A model generated the notes under the pieces. It was given only the letters and a program-made list of their open reading frames with translations. It was not told the origin of the DNA and did not search any database. 51,118 nt of DNA from an uncultured Verrucomicrobia subdivision 3 bacterium (GTDB lineage Bacteria > Verrucomicrobiota > Verrucomicrobiia > Limisphaerales > UBA11358). Position numbers and translations under genes: made by a program. Every line of letters begins with the position of its first letter. Position 1 is the first letter of the stretch. The stretch covers positions 1 through 51,118 of the forward strand of contig CAIOIC010000035.1 of the NCBI GenBank assembly GCA_903858275.1. Direction: 5' to 3'. Of the stretch, positions 25,037 to 32,706 are shown piece by piece.

Positions 25037-27313
25037 TTATTTCAAATGGTAGCAACCGAAGATTTGCACGCGCTGGAAGATGCGTCCATCCTTGATGGAG
25101 ATTTCCCGCACACCGAGATTCGTGACGGATTCAAATTCGGCAGCCATGCCGTCAGATAGCACTCGCGGTGCGGGAACGATTGGCGAAACTTTCTGCTTTC
25201 GCAGCCATTTTCCAGTCCATCCTGATTCCAGCGGATACGGATCGAGACGAACCACAAAAATGGCATTTTGACCGCGGCAATGCTGGCGATAGTTGTAACT
25301 GTCCCAGAATGGAAACTGGTTGATGGTCCGGCCGGAATCCAGGCAATAAACCAGCGGCGTGGCGGATTTCGCGGCGGCGCGGGCGGGCGCGGAATAGAAC
25401 GAATAGAGTCCGGTCGTGCCGTAATGATCAGCGATGATGAAGGCGTTCGTGTCAAACTTTGCGCGTTCAGCTTCGACGAGTTGGGCGGTTTCGCGCCAGC
25501 CGGCAATGCGATGTGCCGGGTCTTTGTCGCCGGGCAATTTGGCGACAAGGTGTTTCAACAGACCACTGTCATGGAGAAAGGCTGAAGCAATCAGGCCAAG
25601 AATAATGCCGGCAATGAGCCATGGCTTCAGCCGCAACTTACTTTCGCTCCAGACCGCGACCATCAGGCAGAGCATCGGCGGCACGGCGGCGGCAATCCAG
25701 TTCGGCTGCACGCGGGAATGAAACGAGAAGAGCCAGTGACCAAGAAAAACCGGCGCGCTCATGCAAAGCAGGAAGAACCACAATGTTTTTTCCGCGCGCC
25801 GCTTCCAGGCGATAAACATCGCCATCAGTGCGGCGATGAAGAAGATGGGATTCAGCAAGCCAAGCTCCGCACCGGTGAATTCGAGGAAATAGTTGAGGCT
25901 TTTCAACAGTTGTTCGCCGAGAGCCAAACTTTGTTTCGGGCCGGTCATGCCCGCGTCACCCAACACGTGCAAAGCGGTGATCCAGCCGTGCTGCGCGTTC
26001 CAGATGAGCACCGGCAGAGTGCAGATTCCAAACACCAAAAGCGCCAGCCGCGGTCCGATTTTCTTCAGGTGGATCCGCGCTGGTTGATGCAGCACAAAGA
26101 AAATCGCCCAGCAAACAAGTTGCAGCATGGCGGTGTATTTGCAGAGAAATCCAAGACCCAGCGCAAGCCCGACGATGAGCCAGTCACGCGTTTTGCCGTC
26201 CGGCTGCACTGCACGCCAGCCGGCGACGACCGCCCACATCCAACACAATACCAGCGGCGGATCAATGGTCATCAACACGGAGCCGACCACGAGCAATGGA
26301 ACGGCAAAAGTTATCAGCAGGAGCAGGAACGCCGGTTTCGCGCCTACTTCCCGTGCCACGAAGCGCAACACCAGCACGCTCAAAATTGCGGCGAGCAGCG
26401 GAGAGCAGAAGCGTACGCCGAATTCGGTGTCGCCCCAGAGCGAGGTGCCGAACCATTGCAGCAGCGCGATTCCCGGCGGCTTGCTGTAATATGACAAGGC
26501 CAGATGCTTTGACCAGAGCCACTGATATGCCTCGTCCTGCGAGAGATTGATGATACCGCTGGCGAGATAAACCCAGCGTCCGATGAGCGCAAGCAGGATG
26601 ACGCCGTAACCAAGCCGGAGCCATTCCGTTTCCGATTTCTGATTTCCGATTTCCAGTTTGAAAGCGGACTCCGGCTTTAGCAGGTTTGGCAATTGTGCGT
26701 GCCATGCCGGGAAAATTCTTTTTGCGATAAAATTCCAGATTCCCTGCGCCGTGACGACCATCGCAATGGCATAACCCGCGCCCAGAATGCCGCCCACCAT
26801 GACATCGGTGGGATAATGCACTCCGTTGTAGATGCGGGAAAAGGCCACGCTGGCGGCCATCGGAAACATCACCCAGGCGCTGCGCCGGAAAAAGAGAAAA
26901 GCAATCGTCGCCATCCCAAACCAGTTGGCCGAGTGGGCGGAGGGCATGCTGTGGTGATTGGCCTTGGGCGGGCGCGTGCCGTCGTGCAGGGGTGCGACGT
27001 AGCCTTTGCCAGTTTGGCCAAAAAGCCTGGCGTCGGGCTGGGTCACAAACGGCCGGTAGCGGCTCACCGATTCCTTGATGGAGCCGATTACCAGAGGATC
27101 GCCAAGCGTGACCACTAGAACCATGAGCAGCGCGCAAATCCGCAGCCGTGCGGAGCCCCAGATCAAAACTGCCGGAACCCCAATGAACAGGGCTAGCAAC
27201 CATGAAATGCCGTTTCCGCTCAGGATGGGCATGAGCCAGTCAAAAAATGGGTTGGCCAGCGTGCTGTTAATGAAATGAAACAGCGCGGCGTCAAACGATT
27301 GCAGCAAATTCAT
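25037..27313 (-). CDS. fusion of PAP2 lipid phosphatase and GT39/ArnT-like glycosyltransferase
   Basis: 758-aa membrane protein. The N-terminal 200 residues are a PAP2 domain with all three phosphatase motifs: KESVSRYRPF, PSAHSAN (Ala for the usual Gly) and SRIYNGVHYPTD. Residues about 235-640 are a GT39/ArnT-type transferase with LSQDEAYQWLWSKHL near its start and about nine further helices, then a soluble C-terminal domain. One protein could thus hydrolyse a polyprenyl diphosphate and use a polyprenyl-linked sugar. The linker (KLEIGNQKSETEWL) is encoded by a heptamer array at 26627-26654. It directly precedes ogg. Acceptor unknown. Confidence 0.9.
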   Translation of the reverse strand: MNLLQSFDAALFHFINSTLANPFFDWLMPILSGNGISWLLALFIGVPAVLIWGSARLRICALLMVLVVTLGDPLVIGSIKESVSRYRPFVTQPDARLFGQTGKGYVAPLHDGTRPPKANHHSMPSAHSANWFGMATIAFLFFRRSAWVMFPMAASVAFSRIYNGVHYPTDVMVGGILGAGYAIAMVVTAQGIWNFIAKRIFPAWHAQLPNLLKPESAFKLEIGNQKSETEWLRLGYGVILLALIGRWVYLASGIINLSQDEAYQWLWSKHLALSYYSKPPGIALLQWFGTSLWGDTEFGVRFCSPLLAAILSVLVLRFVAREVGAKPAFLLLLITFAVPLLVVGSVLMTIDPPLVLCWMWAVVAGWRAVQPDGKTRDWLIVGLALGLGFLCKYTAMLQLVCWAIFFVLHQPARIHLKKIGPRLALLVFGICTLPVLIWNAQHGWITALHVLGDAGMTGPKQSLALGEQLLKSLNYFLEFTGAELGLLNPIFFIAALMAMFIAWKRRAEKTLWFFLLCMSAPVFLGHWLFSFHSRVQPNWIAAAVPPMLCLMVAVWSESKLRLKPWLIAGIILGLIASAFLHDSGLLKHLVAKLPGDKDPAHRIAGWRETAQLVEAERAKFDTNAFIIADHYGTTGLYSFYSAPARAAAKSATPLVYCLDSGRTINQFPFWDSYNYRQHCRGQNAIFVVRLDPYPLESGWTGKWLRKQKVSPIVPAPRVLSDGMAAEFESVTNLGVREISIKDGRIFQRVQIFGCYHLK
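26627..26654. repeat. heptamer array in coding sequence (PAP2-GT39 linker)
   Basis: On the + strand four exact 7-nt units read CGTTTCC, GATTTCT, GATTTCC, GATTTCC. The array encodes the polar linker between the two membrane domains of the fusion protein. Confidence 0.8.
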
Positions 27314-27422
27314 TGTTCAGAGCTTAATGAAAGCAACCGTGCCGGAAAACTGATTTGTGCGGATAAACGCAGCGGCTTAACCGGGTTCAACCGGCTTGAG
27401 AAATTACCGCACAAAACATTTC

Positions 27423-28001
27423 CTACTTTGACAACCGCTGCATCTTGTCGAACGGAGTAAAGGCGTTCGTGTTGTTCTGATGTTTGAGGAGGAACTTCTG
27501 CAGATCGCGCGTGTCAGCCGTCAGGTAAAATTTTTCGCCACGGTTGGTTTCCAGTGGTTTGTCCGGCACCACAATATGGCGGAGGGTGGCGGGATTTGCC
27601 GCCAGTAACTTCCCAAGCCATTCATAGTTGAGCATGGCTAGCTCCAGTTGATCTTGGTGGCGCGTCACTTTTACAGCCAGATGCAGCGGCAATTGATTTA
27701 ACCCGTCGCGGTTGGTGGTGCAGAGATCAAGGAACGGCTGGCCTTTCAACTGAAATAGATAGCCGTCAAACCGGTTCGTCTCCTGCGCATCCACCGTGCT
27801 GACGAGATAGTATTGGTTGGTGACCGGAGTGAATTCCCAGAATTCATTGGTGGCCCCAGACTTGGCCCAGCGCCCGGACAATCCGGCGTCAAACGTCAAG
27901 TCCGTTACGGTGTAATACGGATAAACCGACATGACCACGCAGCCCGTGAGCAGCCCGGCAACCAGAAAAACCAAGAACAGTTGGAAGCATGACTTTTTCA
28001 T
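27423..28001 (-). CDS. putative lipoprotein, unknown function
   Basis: 192 aa from the ATG at 28001, chosen because it gives a clean lipoprotein signal (KKSCFQLFLVFLVAGLLTGC, lipobox LLTGC). The mature part is about 170 residues, with YPYYTVTDLTFDAGLSGRW near the front and a mixed alpha/beta pattern rich in Asn and Thr. I do not recognise a family; several verrucomicrobial lipoproteins of this build are known only as hypothetical. It stands between the PAP2-GT39 gene and apt on the same strand. Confidence 0.72.
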   Translation of the reverse strand: MKKSCFQLFLVFLVAGLLTGCVVMSVYPYYTVTDLTFDAGLSGRWAKSGATNEFWEFTPVTNQYYLVSTVDAQETNRFDGYLFQLKGQPFLDLCTTNRDGLNQLPLHLAVKVTRHQDQLELAMLNYEWLGKLLAANPATLRHIVVPDKPLETNRGEKFYLTADTRDLQKFLLKHQNNTNAFTPFDKMQRLSK

Positions 28002-28064
28002 GGCTGATATAACACCAGCAACCCACTTCAGTTGCAACTAATTCCCAGCCCCGCTGGATTGCCG

Positions 28065-28598
28065 TCAGTAAACGACCAGCGAGTGGATCGGAATGCCGGC
28101 AAGTTTTTCGCGTCCGTTCAGGAATTTCAATTCGATGAGGAAACCGGCTTCAAGAATCTTCCCGCCGAGCTTATGCACCAGCGCCACGGCGGCGGCCGCC
28201 GTGCCACCGGTGGCCAGCAAATCGTCGATCAAGAGCACGCGAGCGCCGGACTTAAGCGCATCGGTATGCATGGCTACCGTGGCGTGGCCGTATTCCAGCG
28301 CGTAATCCTGCTCGATGGTGGAGTAGGGGAGCTTGCCTTTTTTACGGACCGGCACAAAGCCCGCTTTCAACCTCGTGGCCGCCGCGGCGGCAAAAATAAA
28401 ACCGCGCGCATCAATGCCGACCACGGCATCAACACTGCCGGGCGCAAATCGTTCCGTGAGCAGGTGGATTGCACCGTCAAACAGCCGCGCATCGGCGAGC
28501 ACGGGCGTGATGTCTTTGAACTGGATACCGGCCTTGGGAAAATCCGGAACGTTGCGGATGGCGGCGGCGATTTGCGCGGGGGTGACAGTGGCGGGCAT
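28065..28598 (-). CDS. apt: adenine phosphoribosyltransferase
   Basis: Purine salvage enzyme joining adenine and PRPP to AMP. 177 aa. FPKAGIQFKDITPVLAD is the N-terminal APRT signature, VVGIDARGFIFAAAAATRL carries the adenine-side loop, and VLLIDDLLATGGTAAAA is the PRPP-binding motif. The gene starts two bases after the sigma factor gene ends, so the two are probably co-transcribed and perhaps translationally coupled. Confidence 0.96.
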   Translation of the reverse strand: MPATVTPAQIAAAIRNVPDFPKAGIQFKDITPVLADARLFDGAIHLLTERFAPGSVDAVVGIDARGFIFAAAAATRLKAGFVPVRKKGKLPYSTIEQDYALEYGHATVAMHTDALKSGARVLLIDDLLATGGTAAAAVALVHKLGGKILEAGFLIELKFLNGREKLAGIPIHSLVVY

Positions 28599-28600
28599 GG

Positions 28601-29614
28601 TTATTTGGCTTTTGATTTCTCGAGCTTCTCGATCATCTTGCGGAGTTTGCGCAGCGCAAGATTCTGGATCTGACGGATGCGTTCACGGGTGACGTTGAAT
28701 TTCACGCCAACCTCCTCCAAAGTTTTTTCATTGCCGCCGTCGAGCCCGAAGCGGTAGCGCAAGATGGTGGCCTCCCGATCATCCAGATGTTTCACCATAT
28801 CCTGCAACATGCCGGTGACGGTCTTGTCTTCCAGCTCTTCATAAGGATTCACGGCGCGTTCATCCTCGACCATTTCCGAGTAAGTATTCGAATCATCATC
28901 GCCCACCGGCGCATCGAGCGAAGCGGGACGGATGGCGGCGGTGCGCATCTGGCGAATCCGGGTGGCGGTGGTGTCCAGTTCGGCGGCGAGTTCCTCGTCG
29001 GTGGGTTCGCGTCCAAATTCCTCCTGCAACTTCATCGCCATCCGCCGCATCTTGGAAAGTTTGTCCACCAGATGAACCGGCAGGCGGATTGTTTTGGACT
29101 GGTTGGCCAGCGCGCGCTTGATGGATTGCTTGATCCACCAGGAACCGTAGGTGGAAAGTTTGCCGCCCTTTTTAGGATCAAACCGTTCGACCGCCTTCAT
29201 CAGGCCGATATTCCCTTCGCTGATCAAGTCGAGCAGCGGCAGACCAATGCCGTCGTAATCGCGGGCAATCTTAACGACCAGACGCAGGTTCGCCTTGATC
29301 ATGTGTTCGCGGGCTTTCTTGTCGCCCTTCTTGATGCGTGCGGCAAGTTCGATTTCCTCCTGCACCGTGAGCAGTTTCACCTGGCCGATTTCACGCAAAT
29401 AAAGTTTGATGGCTGAATCACCGTCATGCCGCTCGGCTTCACGCCGGAGAAAAATTGTGGTGTCTCCCTCAGCCGGCTTGGTGACGGGTGCATCCATCGG
29501 GGGCACAATCGGCGTGGCCGGTGGCAAAACCGCTTTTGTAGCAGCAGCGGGAACAACCCCATTTTTCTTCCGCCGTGCTGGAAGCACCTTGTTTTTGATT
29601 TTTTTTGCGGCCAT
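28601..29614 (-). CDS. sigma-70 family RNA polymerase sigma factor (RpoD/RpoS-like)
   Basis: 337 aa from the ATG at 29614 (MAAKKIKNKV). After a basic, Pro-rich N-terminus come region 1.2 (KLYLREIGQVKLLTVQEE), region 2 with LISEGNIGLMKAVERFDPKK and FSTYGSWWIKQ-like LSTYGSWWIKQSIKRAL, region 3, and region 4 with the helix-turn-helix FNVTRERIRQIQNLALRKL. It lacks the long region 1.1 and non-conserved insert of a full RpoD, so it may be a group 2 factor or a short primary one. apt follows within two bases. The gene symbol is left open for this reason. Confidence 0.92.
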   Translation of the reverse strand: MAAKKIKNKVLPARRKKNGVVPAAATKAVLPPATPIVPPMDAPVTKPAEGDTTIFLRREAERHDGDSAIKLYLREIGQVKLLTVQEEIELAARIKKGDKKAREHMIKANLRLVVKIARDYDGIGLPLLDLISEGNIGLMKAVERFDPKKGGKLSTYGSWWIKQSIKRALANQSKTIRLPVHLVDKLSKMRRMAMKLQEEFGREPTDEELAAELDTTATRIRQMRTAAIRPASLDAPVGDDDSNTYSEMVEDERAVNPYEELEDKTVTGMLQDMVKHLDDREATILRYRFGLDGGNEKTLEEVGVKFNVTRERIRQIQNLALRKLRKMIEKLEKSKAK

Positions 29615-29674
29615 GAACAAGGAAATAGTTAAGCCCACATCAGAAAGCTGCAAGCAAATTAAAATCGCCCATGA

Positions 29675-30160
29675 TCATTTTGCCAGTTCGGCTCGTATCT
29701 TTGCCGCCGTCTCGGCCAGTGCCTGCGGCAGCACGCCGGTGTCGGCGATGACCGGCATGAAATTCGTGTCACCGCTCCAGCGCGGCACGATGTGGATGTG
29801 CAGATGCTCCTCGATGCCCGCGCCGGCGATTTTGCCCAGATTGATTCCGATGTTGAAACCGTCCGGCTTCATCACCGCCTTGAGCGCGTTGGTGCAAAGG
29901 CGCACGAGCCTCCACAGATCCGCGACTTCTTCATCCATCAGGCCGTTCAAATCCGCAACTTCCTTGTAAGGCACGACCATGAGATGTCCACCGTTGTAGG
30001 GATAACGGTTGAGCAGGGCGTAGCAGCTACGGTCACGCACGACGACCAAGTTGCCCATATCGTCAGCCGACTGCGCGATCCGCGTGAATAGGCTCGCGTC
30101 GAGCTTGGGCTTGGGCGAAAGGATATATTCGATGCGCCACGGTGCGTGCAGTGATTCCAT
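29675..30160 (-). CDS. HIT-family nucleotide hydrolase/phosphorylase
   Basis: 161 aa from the ATG at 30160. The frame runs on upstream, but that part is antisense-like sequence under lpxB. The HIT domain has CYALLNRYPYNGGHLMVVPY near the start and EHLHIHIVPRW, the histidine triad whose middle His is nucleophilic. The size and layout match Ap4A phosphorylase-like or Fhit-like HIT proteins; the nucleotide substrate is not determined. It is downstream of lpxB with a palindrome in the gap, and upstream of the sigma factor gene. Confidence 0.9.
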   Translation of the reverse strand: MESLHAPWRIEYILSPKPKLDASLFTRIAQSADDMGNLVVVRDRSCYALLNRYPYNGGHLMVVPYKEVADLNGLMDEEVADLWRLVRLCTNALKAVMKPDGFNIGINLGKIAGAGIEEHLHIHIVPRWSGDTNFMPVIADTGVLPQALAETAAKIRAELAK

Positions 30161-30185
30161 GGGGAAAAATTTAAAACTCGCGGCG

Positions 30186-30239
30186 AATAAGGAAAGCAGG
30201 AAAACAGGAATCTTTTCCTGCCTTCCTGCTTTCCTTATT
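30186..30239. repeat. intergenic palindrome with 8-nt repeats, gcaggaa family (copy 1)
   Basis: Arms 30186-30209 and 30216-30239 match at 22 of 24 positions over a 6-nt loop. Each arm is built from 8-nt units (GGAAAGCA, GGAAAACA). The right arm ends inside the lpxB stop codon. A left-arm relative lies at 34321-34342. Confidence 0.85.
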
Positions 30240-31401
30240 AAAATAAACTCAAAATCGCCGCCGCCGCCCGTCCCGCCGCCCCCGGTTCGCCGAGCGAGGC
30301 AATGATTCTGGCGAGTTGCGTCTTGATCTGCGCCCGTCGAGCTTCGTCCTGTAATAATTCCAGCGCTGCGGTCGCTAGATTTTCCGGCGTGGCGTCGTTC
30401 TGGATGAATTCCGGATAAACTAGCTCGCCCGCCAGCAGGTTTGGCATCGTCAGCGATTTCACCGTCACGATGCGCCTGGCGATTTCGTAGGTGAGCCACG
30501 ACGTTTTGTAGAGCGTCACCGTCGGCACGCCGAAGAACGCACACTCCATCGTCACCGTGCCCGTCGAGGCGATGGCGACATCCGCTTCCGCCAGCGCCCA
30601 AGGCAATTCGCCGATCTGGATTTCCAGATTTGCGCCGAGCGCTTTCGCCAGCGTCACCAAAGCCGGATTCGGCAAAACCATTTTCGCCTTCGCTTCCGGC
30701 AATTTCTCCTGAATCAACTTCAACGCATCCAGCATCACGGGCAGATGCCGCTGCAACTCGCTCTTCCGGCTGCCGGGCAACAGAAGAATCTTCCGCGTTG
30801 TCGCCAAACCATCTGGCTTCTGCGCTTTCAATTCTTCCCGCTGCATCCGCTCCACCATCGGGTGACCGACGAATTCCACGCGCAACGACGGCACGCGCTG
30901 GGCATACCAATCCTTCTCGAACGGGAAGATGCTCAGCAGCAAATCATAATCCCGCGCCAGCTTGTCCGCGCGGCCGGGACGCGACGCCCAGACTTGCGGC
31001 GAGACGAACTGGACGATTTTCGGGTCCCACTGGGAGAAGGGGTTTTCGCGGACGTATTTTTTGACCGCCTGACCGAAACGCAGGTTGAACCCGCCGTAAT
31101 CCACGCCGATGATCACATCCGGCTTGCGCTCGATGGCCAGCGCCAGCAACTGGTGGAACAGCCGCCGGAATACAAAATATTTTTTCAGAACATCCGAGAT
31201 GCCGATGACCGAGTGCTGCGTCAGGTCGAACGCCAGTTCCACGCCGGCGGCGGACATCTTGGCCCCGCCTGCGCCGAAGAAAACCGGCGCGGCTGGCGGC
31301 TGGCGGCTGGCAGCCTGCTCGCGCAGCGCGGAAACGAGTTCCGCCGCAAGCAAATCTCCGCTCGCCTCGCCGGCGATGAGCATGAAGGTTTTCGGTTTCA
31401 C
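30238..31401 (-). CDS. lpxB: lipid-A-disaccharide synthase
   Basis: Joins UDP-2,3-diacylglucosamine and lipid X at the inner membrane. 387 aa. Family blocks are LIAGEASGDLLAAELVSAL, FFGAGGAKMSAAGVEL, VIGVDYGGFNLRFGQAVKKY, FVGHPMVE, LLPGSRKSELQRHLPVML and ASTGTVTMECAFFGVPTVTLY. Residues 30-39 (AASRQPPAAP) are encoded by three perfect copies of GGCTGGC and lie between the first helix and the GAGG loop, a place where other LpxB proteins have a short loop. It shows that the organism makes lipid A. A Gfo/Idh/MocA gene lies 92 bases upstream. Confidence 0.97.
   Translation of the reverse strand: MKPKTFMLIAGEASGDLLAAELVSALREQAASRQPPAAPVFFGAGGAKMSAAGVELAFDLTQHSVIGISDVLKKYFVFRRLFHQLLALAIERKPDVIIGVDYGGFNLRFGQAVKKYVRENPFSQWDPKIVQFVSPQVWASRPGRADKLARDYDLLLSIFPFEKDWYAQRVPSLRVEFVGHPMVERMQREELKAQKPDGLATTRKILLLPGSRKSELQRHLPVMLDALKLIQEKLPEAKAKMVLPNPALVTLAKALGANLEIQIGELPWALAEADVAIASTGTVTMECAFFGVPTVTLYKTSWLTYEIARRIVTVKSLTMPNLLAGELVYPEFIQNDATPENLATAALELLQDEARRAQIKTQLARIIASLGEPGAAGRAAAAILSLF
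31291..31311. repeat. heptamer array in lpxB (GGCTGGC x3)
   Basis: Three exact tandem 7-nt units on the + strand. Read in the lpxB frame they give a Ser/Arg/Gln/Pro/Ala loop near residues 31-38. Confidence 0.85.
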
Positions 31402-31413
31402 GGTTTAACTTTT

Positions 31414-31494
31414 GCCACAGAGGCACAGAGAAAACAAAATGCGATTCATTTTTCCAAGCTAATTTCCATCTCTGCGCCTCTGTGTCTCTGTGGC
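31414..31494. repeat. intergenic palindrome, cacagag family (copy 2)
   Basis: GCCACAGAG (31414-31422) is inverted as CTCTGTGGC (31486-31494). The right arm, 31469-31494, is a close relative of 4055-4081. Its last base is the first base of the Gfo/Idh stop codon. Confidence 0.8.
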
Positions 31495-32525
31495 TACTTT
31501 ATCTGCTGAATCTGTCGCGTGATTTCAAACGCCAAGTCCAAAGCTTGTTTGGCGGATTCGCCGCTGACCTTCGGGGTTTGTTTCTGTTGGACGCATTGGA
31601 CGAAATGTTGCAGTTCCAGCTTGAGCGGTTCGTCCTTCGTAATCGGCACGGGCTCGCGCACAATCTTTTTGCCGGCAAATTCGCTGACAATGGCGGAGTC
31701 TTTGCCGATGCCGAGCTTCGCCGCCATGAGCTTCTTGATGAATGGCGTTTCCGGTTCGCCGTCGCGGGCCACGCGGTAGATGAATCCTTCCTGCACGCGG
31801 TAATCGAGCGAGATGTAGCAGGGATTCGTCGGGCCGCTGAAGACGCGGATCTTGCGCATCCGCTCCGGGCTGACGCGGCTGGCGGTGAGGTTGGCCACGC
31901 AGCCGTTGGCGAAGCGCAGGCGCACATTGGCGATATCCTCGCTCTTGCTCAACACGGGAATGCCCACGCCATCCACGCTGACCACCGGCGATTTCACGAA
32001 CGCGAGCACGATGTCGAGGTCGTGGATCATCAAATCCAGCACCACGCCGATGTCGGTCGAGCGGGCAGGGAAGGGCGACAGGCGATGGCATTCGATAAAC
32101 TTCGGCTCGGTGGCAACGGTCTGGAGAAAGGTGAAAACCGGATTGAACCGCTCGACGTGACCGACTTGCAAGACGAGATTGTTTTTCTGCGCGAGTTCGC
32201 ATAGCTCCGCCGCCTGCGCGGAATTGTCGGTCATCGGCTTCTCGACGAGGACGTGTTTGCCGGCGGTGAGCAGTTGCTTGGCGATGTCAAAGTGAGTCGT
32301 GGTAGGCGTGGCGATGTTCAGCGCGTCGCTGGCGGCAGCGGCCTCGGCGACAGAGGCGAAGACGTGCAGCTTGTGTTTCTCGGCGATTTTACGGGCAGTT
32401 TCCGCCTGCGCGTCGTAGATGCCGGTGAGTTCCACCGCGCCGGCGGCGTGGAGTTCAGTGTAAATGCGAGCGTGATGTTGACCCAGGGAACCAGTGCCGA
32501 GGACAGCGACTTTGACTTTTGACAT
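31494..32525 (-). CDS. Gfo/Idh/MocA-family NAD-dependent dehydrogenase next to lpxB
   Basis: 343 aa from the ATG at 32525. An N-terminal Rossmann domain (VAVLGTGSLGQHHARIY) is followed by GKHVLVEKPMTDN, the family EKP motif with the catalytic Lys, then the C-terminal alpha/beta domain with DIGVVLDLMIHDLDIVLAF. The family oxidises sugars at one carbon. Its place just upstream of lpxB makes it a candidate GnnA-like UDP-GlcNAc 3-dehydrogenase, which in some bacteria lies between lpxA and lpxB, but no GnnB aminotransferase is in the window. That role is inference; the fold assignment is firm. Confidence 0.88.
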   Translation of the reverse strand: MSKVKVAVLGTGSLGQHHARIYTELHAAGAVELTGIYDAQAETARKIAEKHKLHVFASVAEAAAASDALNIATPTTTHFDIAKQLLTAGKHVLVEKPMTDNSAQAAELCELAQKNNLVLQVGHVERFNPVFTFLQTVATEPKFIECHRLSPFPARSTDIGVVLDLMIHDLDIVLAFVKSPVVSVDGVGIPVLSKSEDIANVRLRFANGCVANLTASRVSPERMRKIRVFSGPTNPCYISLDYRVQEGFIYRVARDGEPETPFIKKLMAAKLGIGKDSAIVSEFAGKKIVREPVPITKDEPLKLELQHFVQCVQQKQTPKVSGESAKQALDLAFEITRQIQQIK

Positions 32526-32567
32526 GGGCGGAGTTTGCCAGCAACCGGCGGAAACTGAAATCAGAAA

Positions 32568-32652
32568 TGTCGCGCGAAGAATGCGAAGGTTGCGAAGGTA
32601 AACAAAAGCTGACTTTGAAAAACTTCGCCGTCTTCGCGTTCTTCGCGCGACA
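32568..32652. repeat. intergenic palindrome with 9-nt repeats, gcgaag family
   Basis: Arms 32568-32599 and 32621-32652 match at 27 of 32 positions. Each is made of 9-nt units (GCGAAGAAT, GCGAAGGTT, GCGAAGGT). It lies between the divergent Gfo/Idh and plsY genes. Confidence 0.85.
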
Positions 32653-32660
32653 GAGGGTTT

Positions 32661-32695
32661 AACTTTCAACTTTCAACCGGCAACCGGTAACCGCT
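32661..32695. repeat. intergenic heptamer array before plsY
   Basis: Five exact 7-nt units: AACTTTC, AACTTTC, AACCGGC, AACCGGT, AACCGCT. The array ends 11 bases before the plsY GTG start. Confidence 0.85.
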
Positions 32696-32706
32696 AGATT
32701 AGCGCT

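Noticed and set aside
30161-30910. Upstream extension of the HIT frame
   Set aside because: It overlaps lpxB in the same direction and reads as low-complexity frame-shadow protein; the HIT domain starts at 30160.
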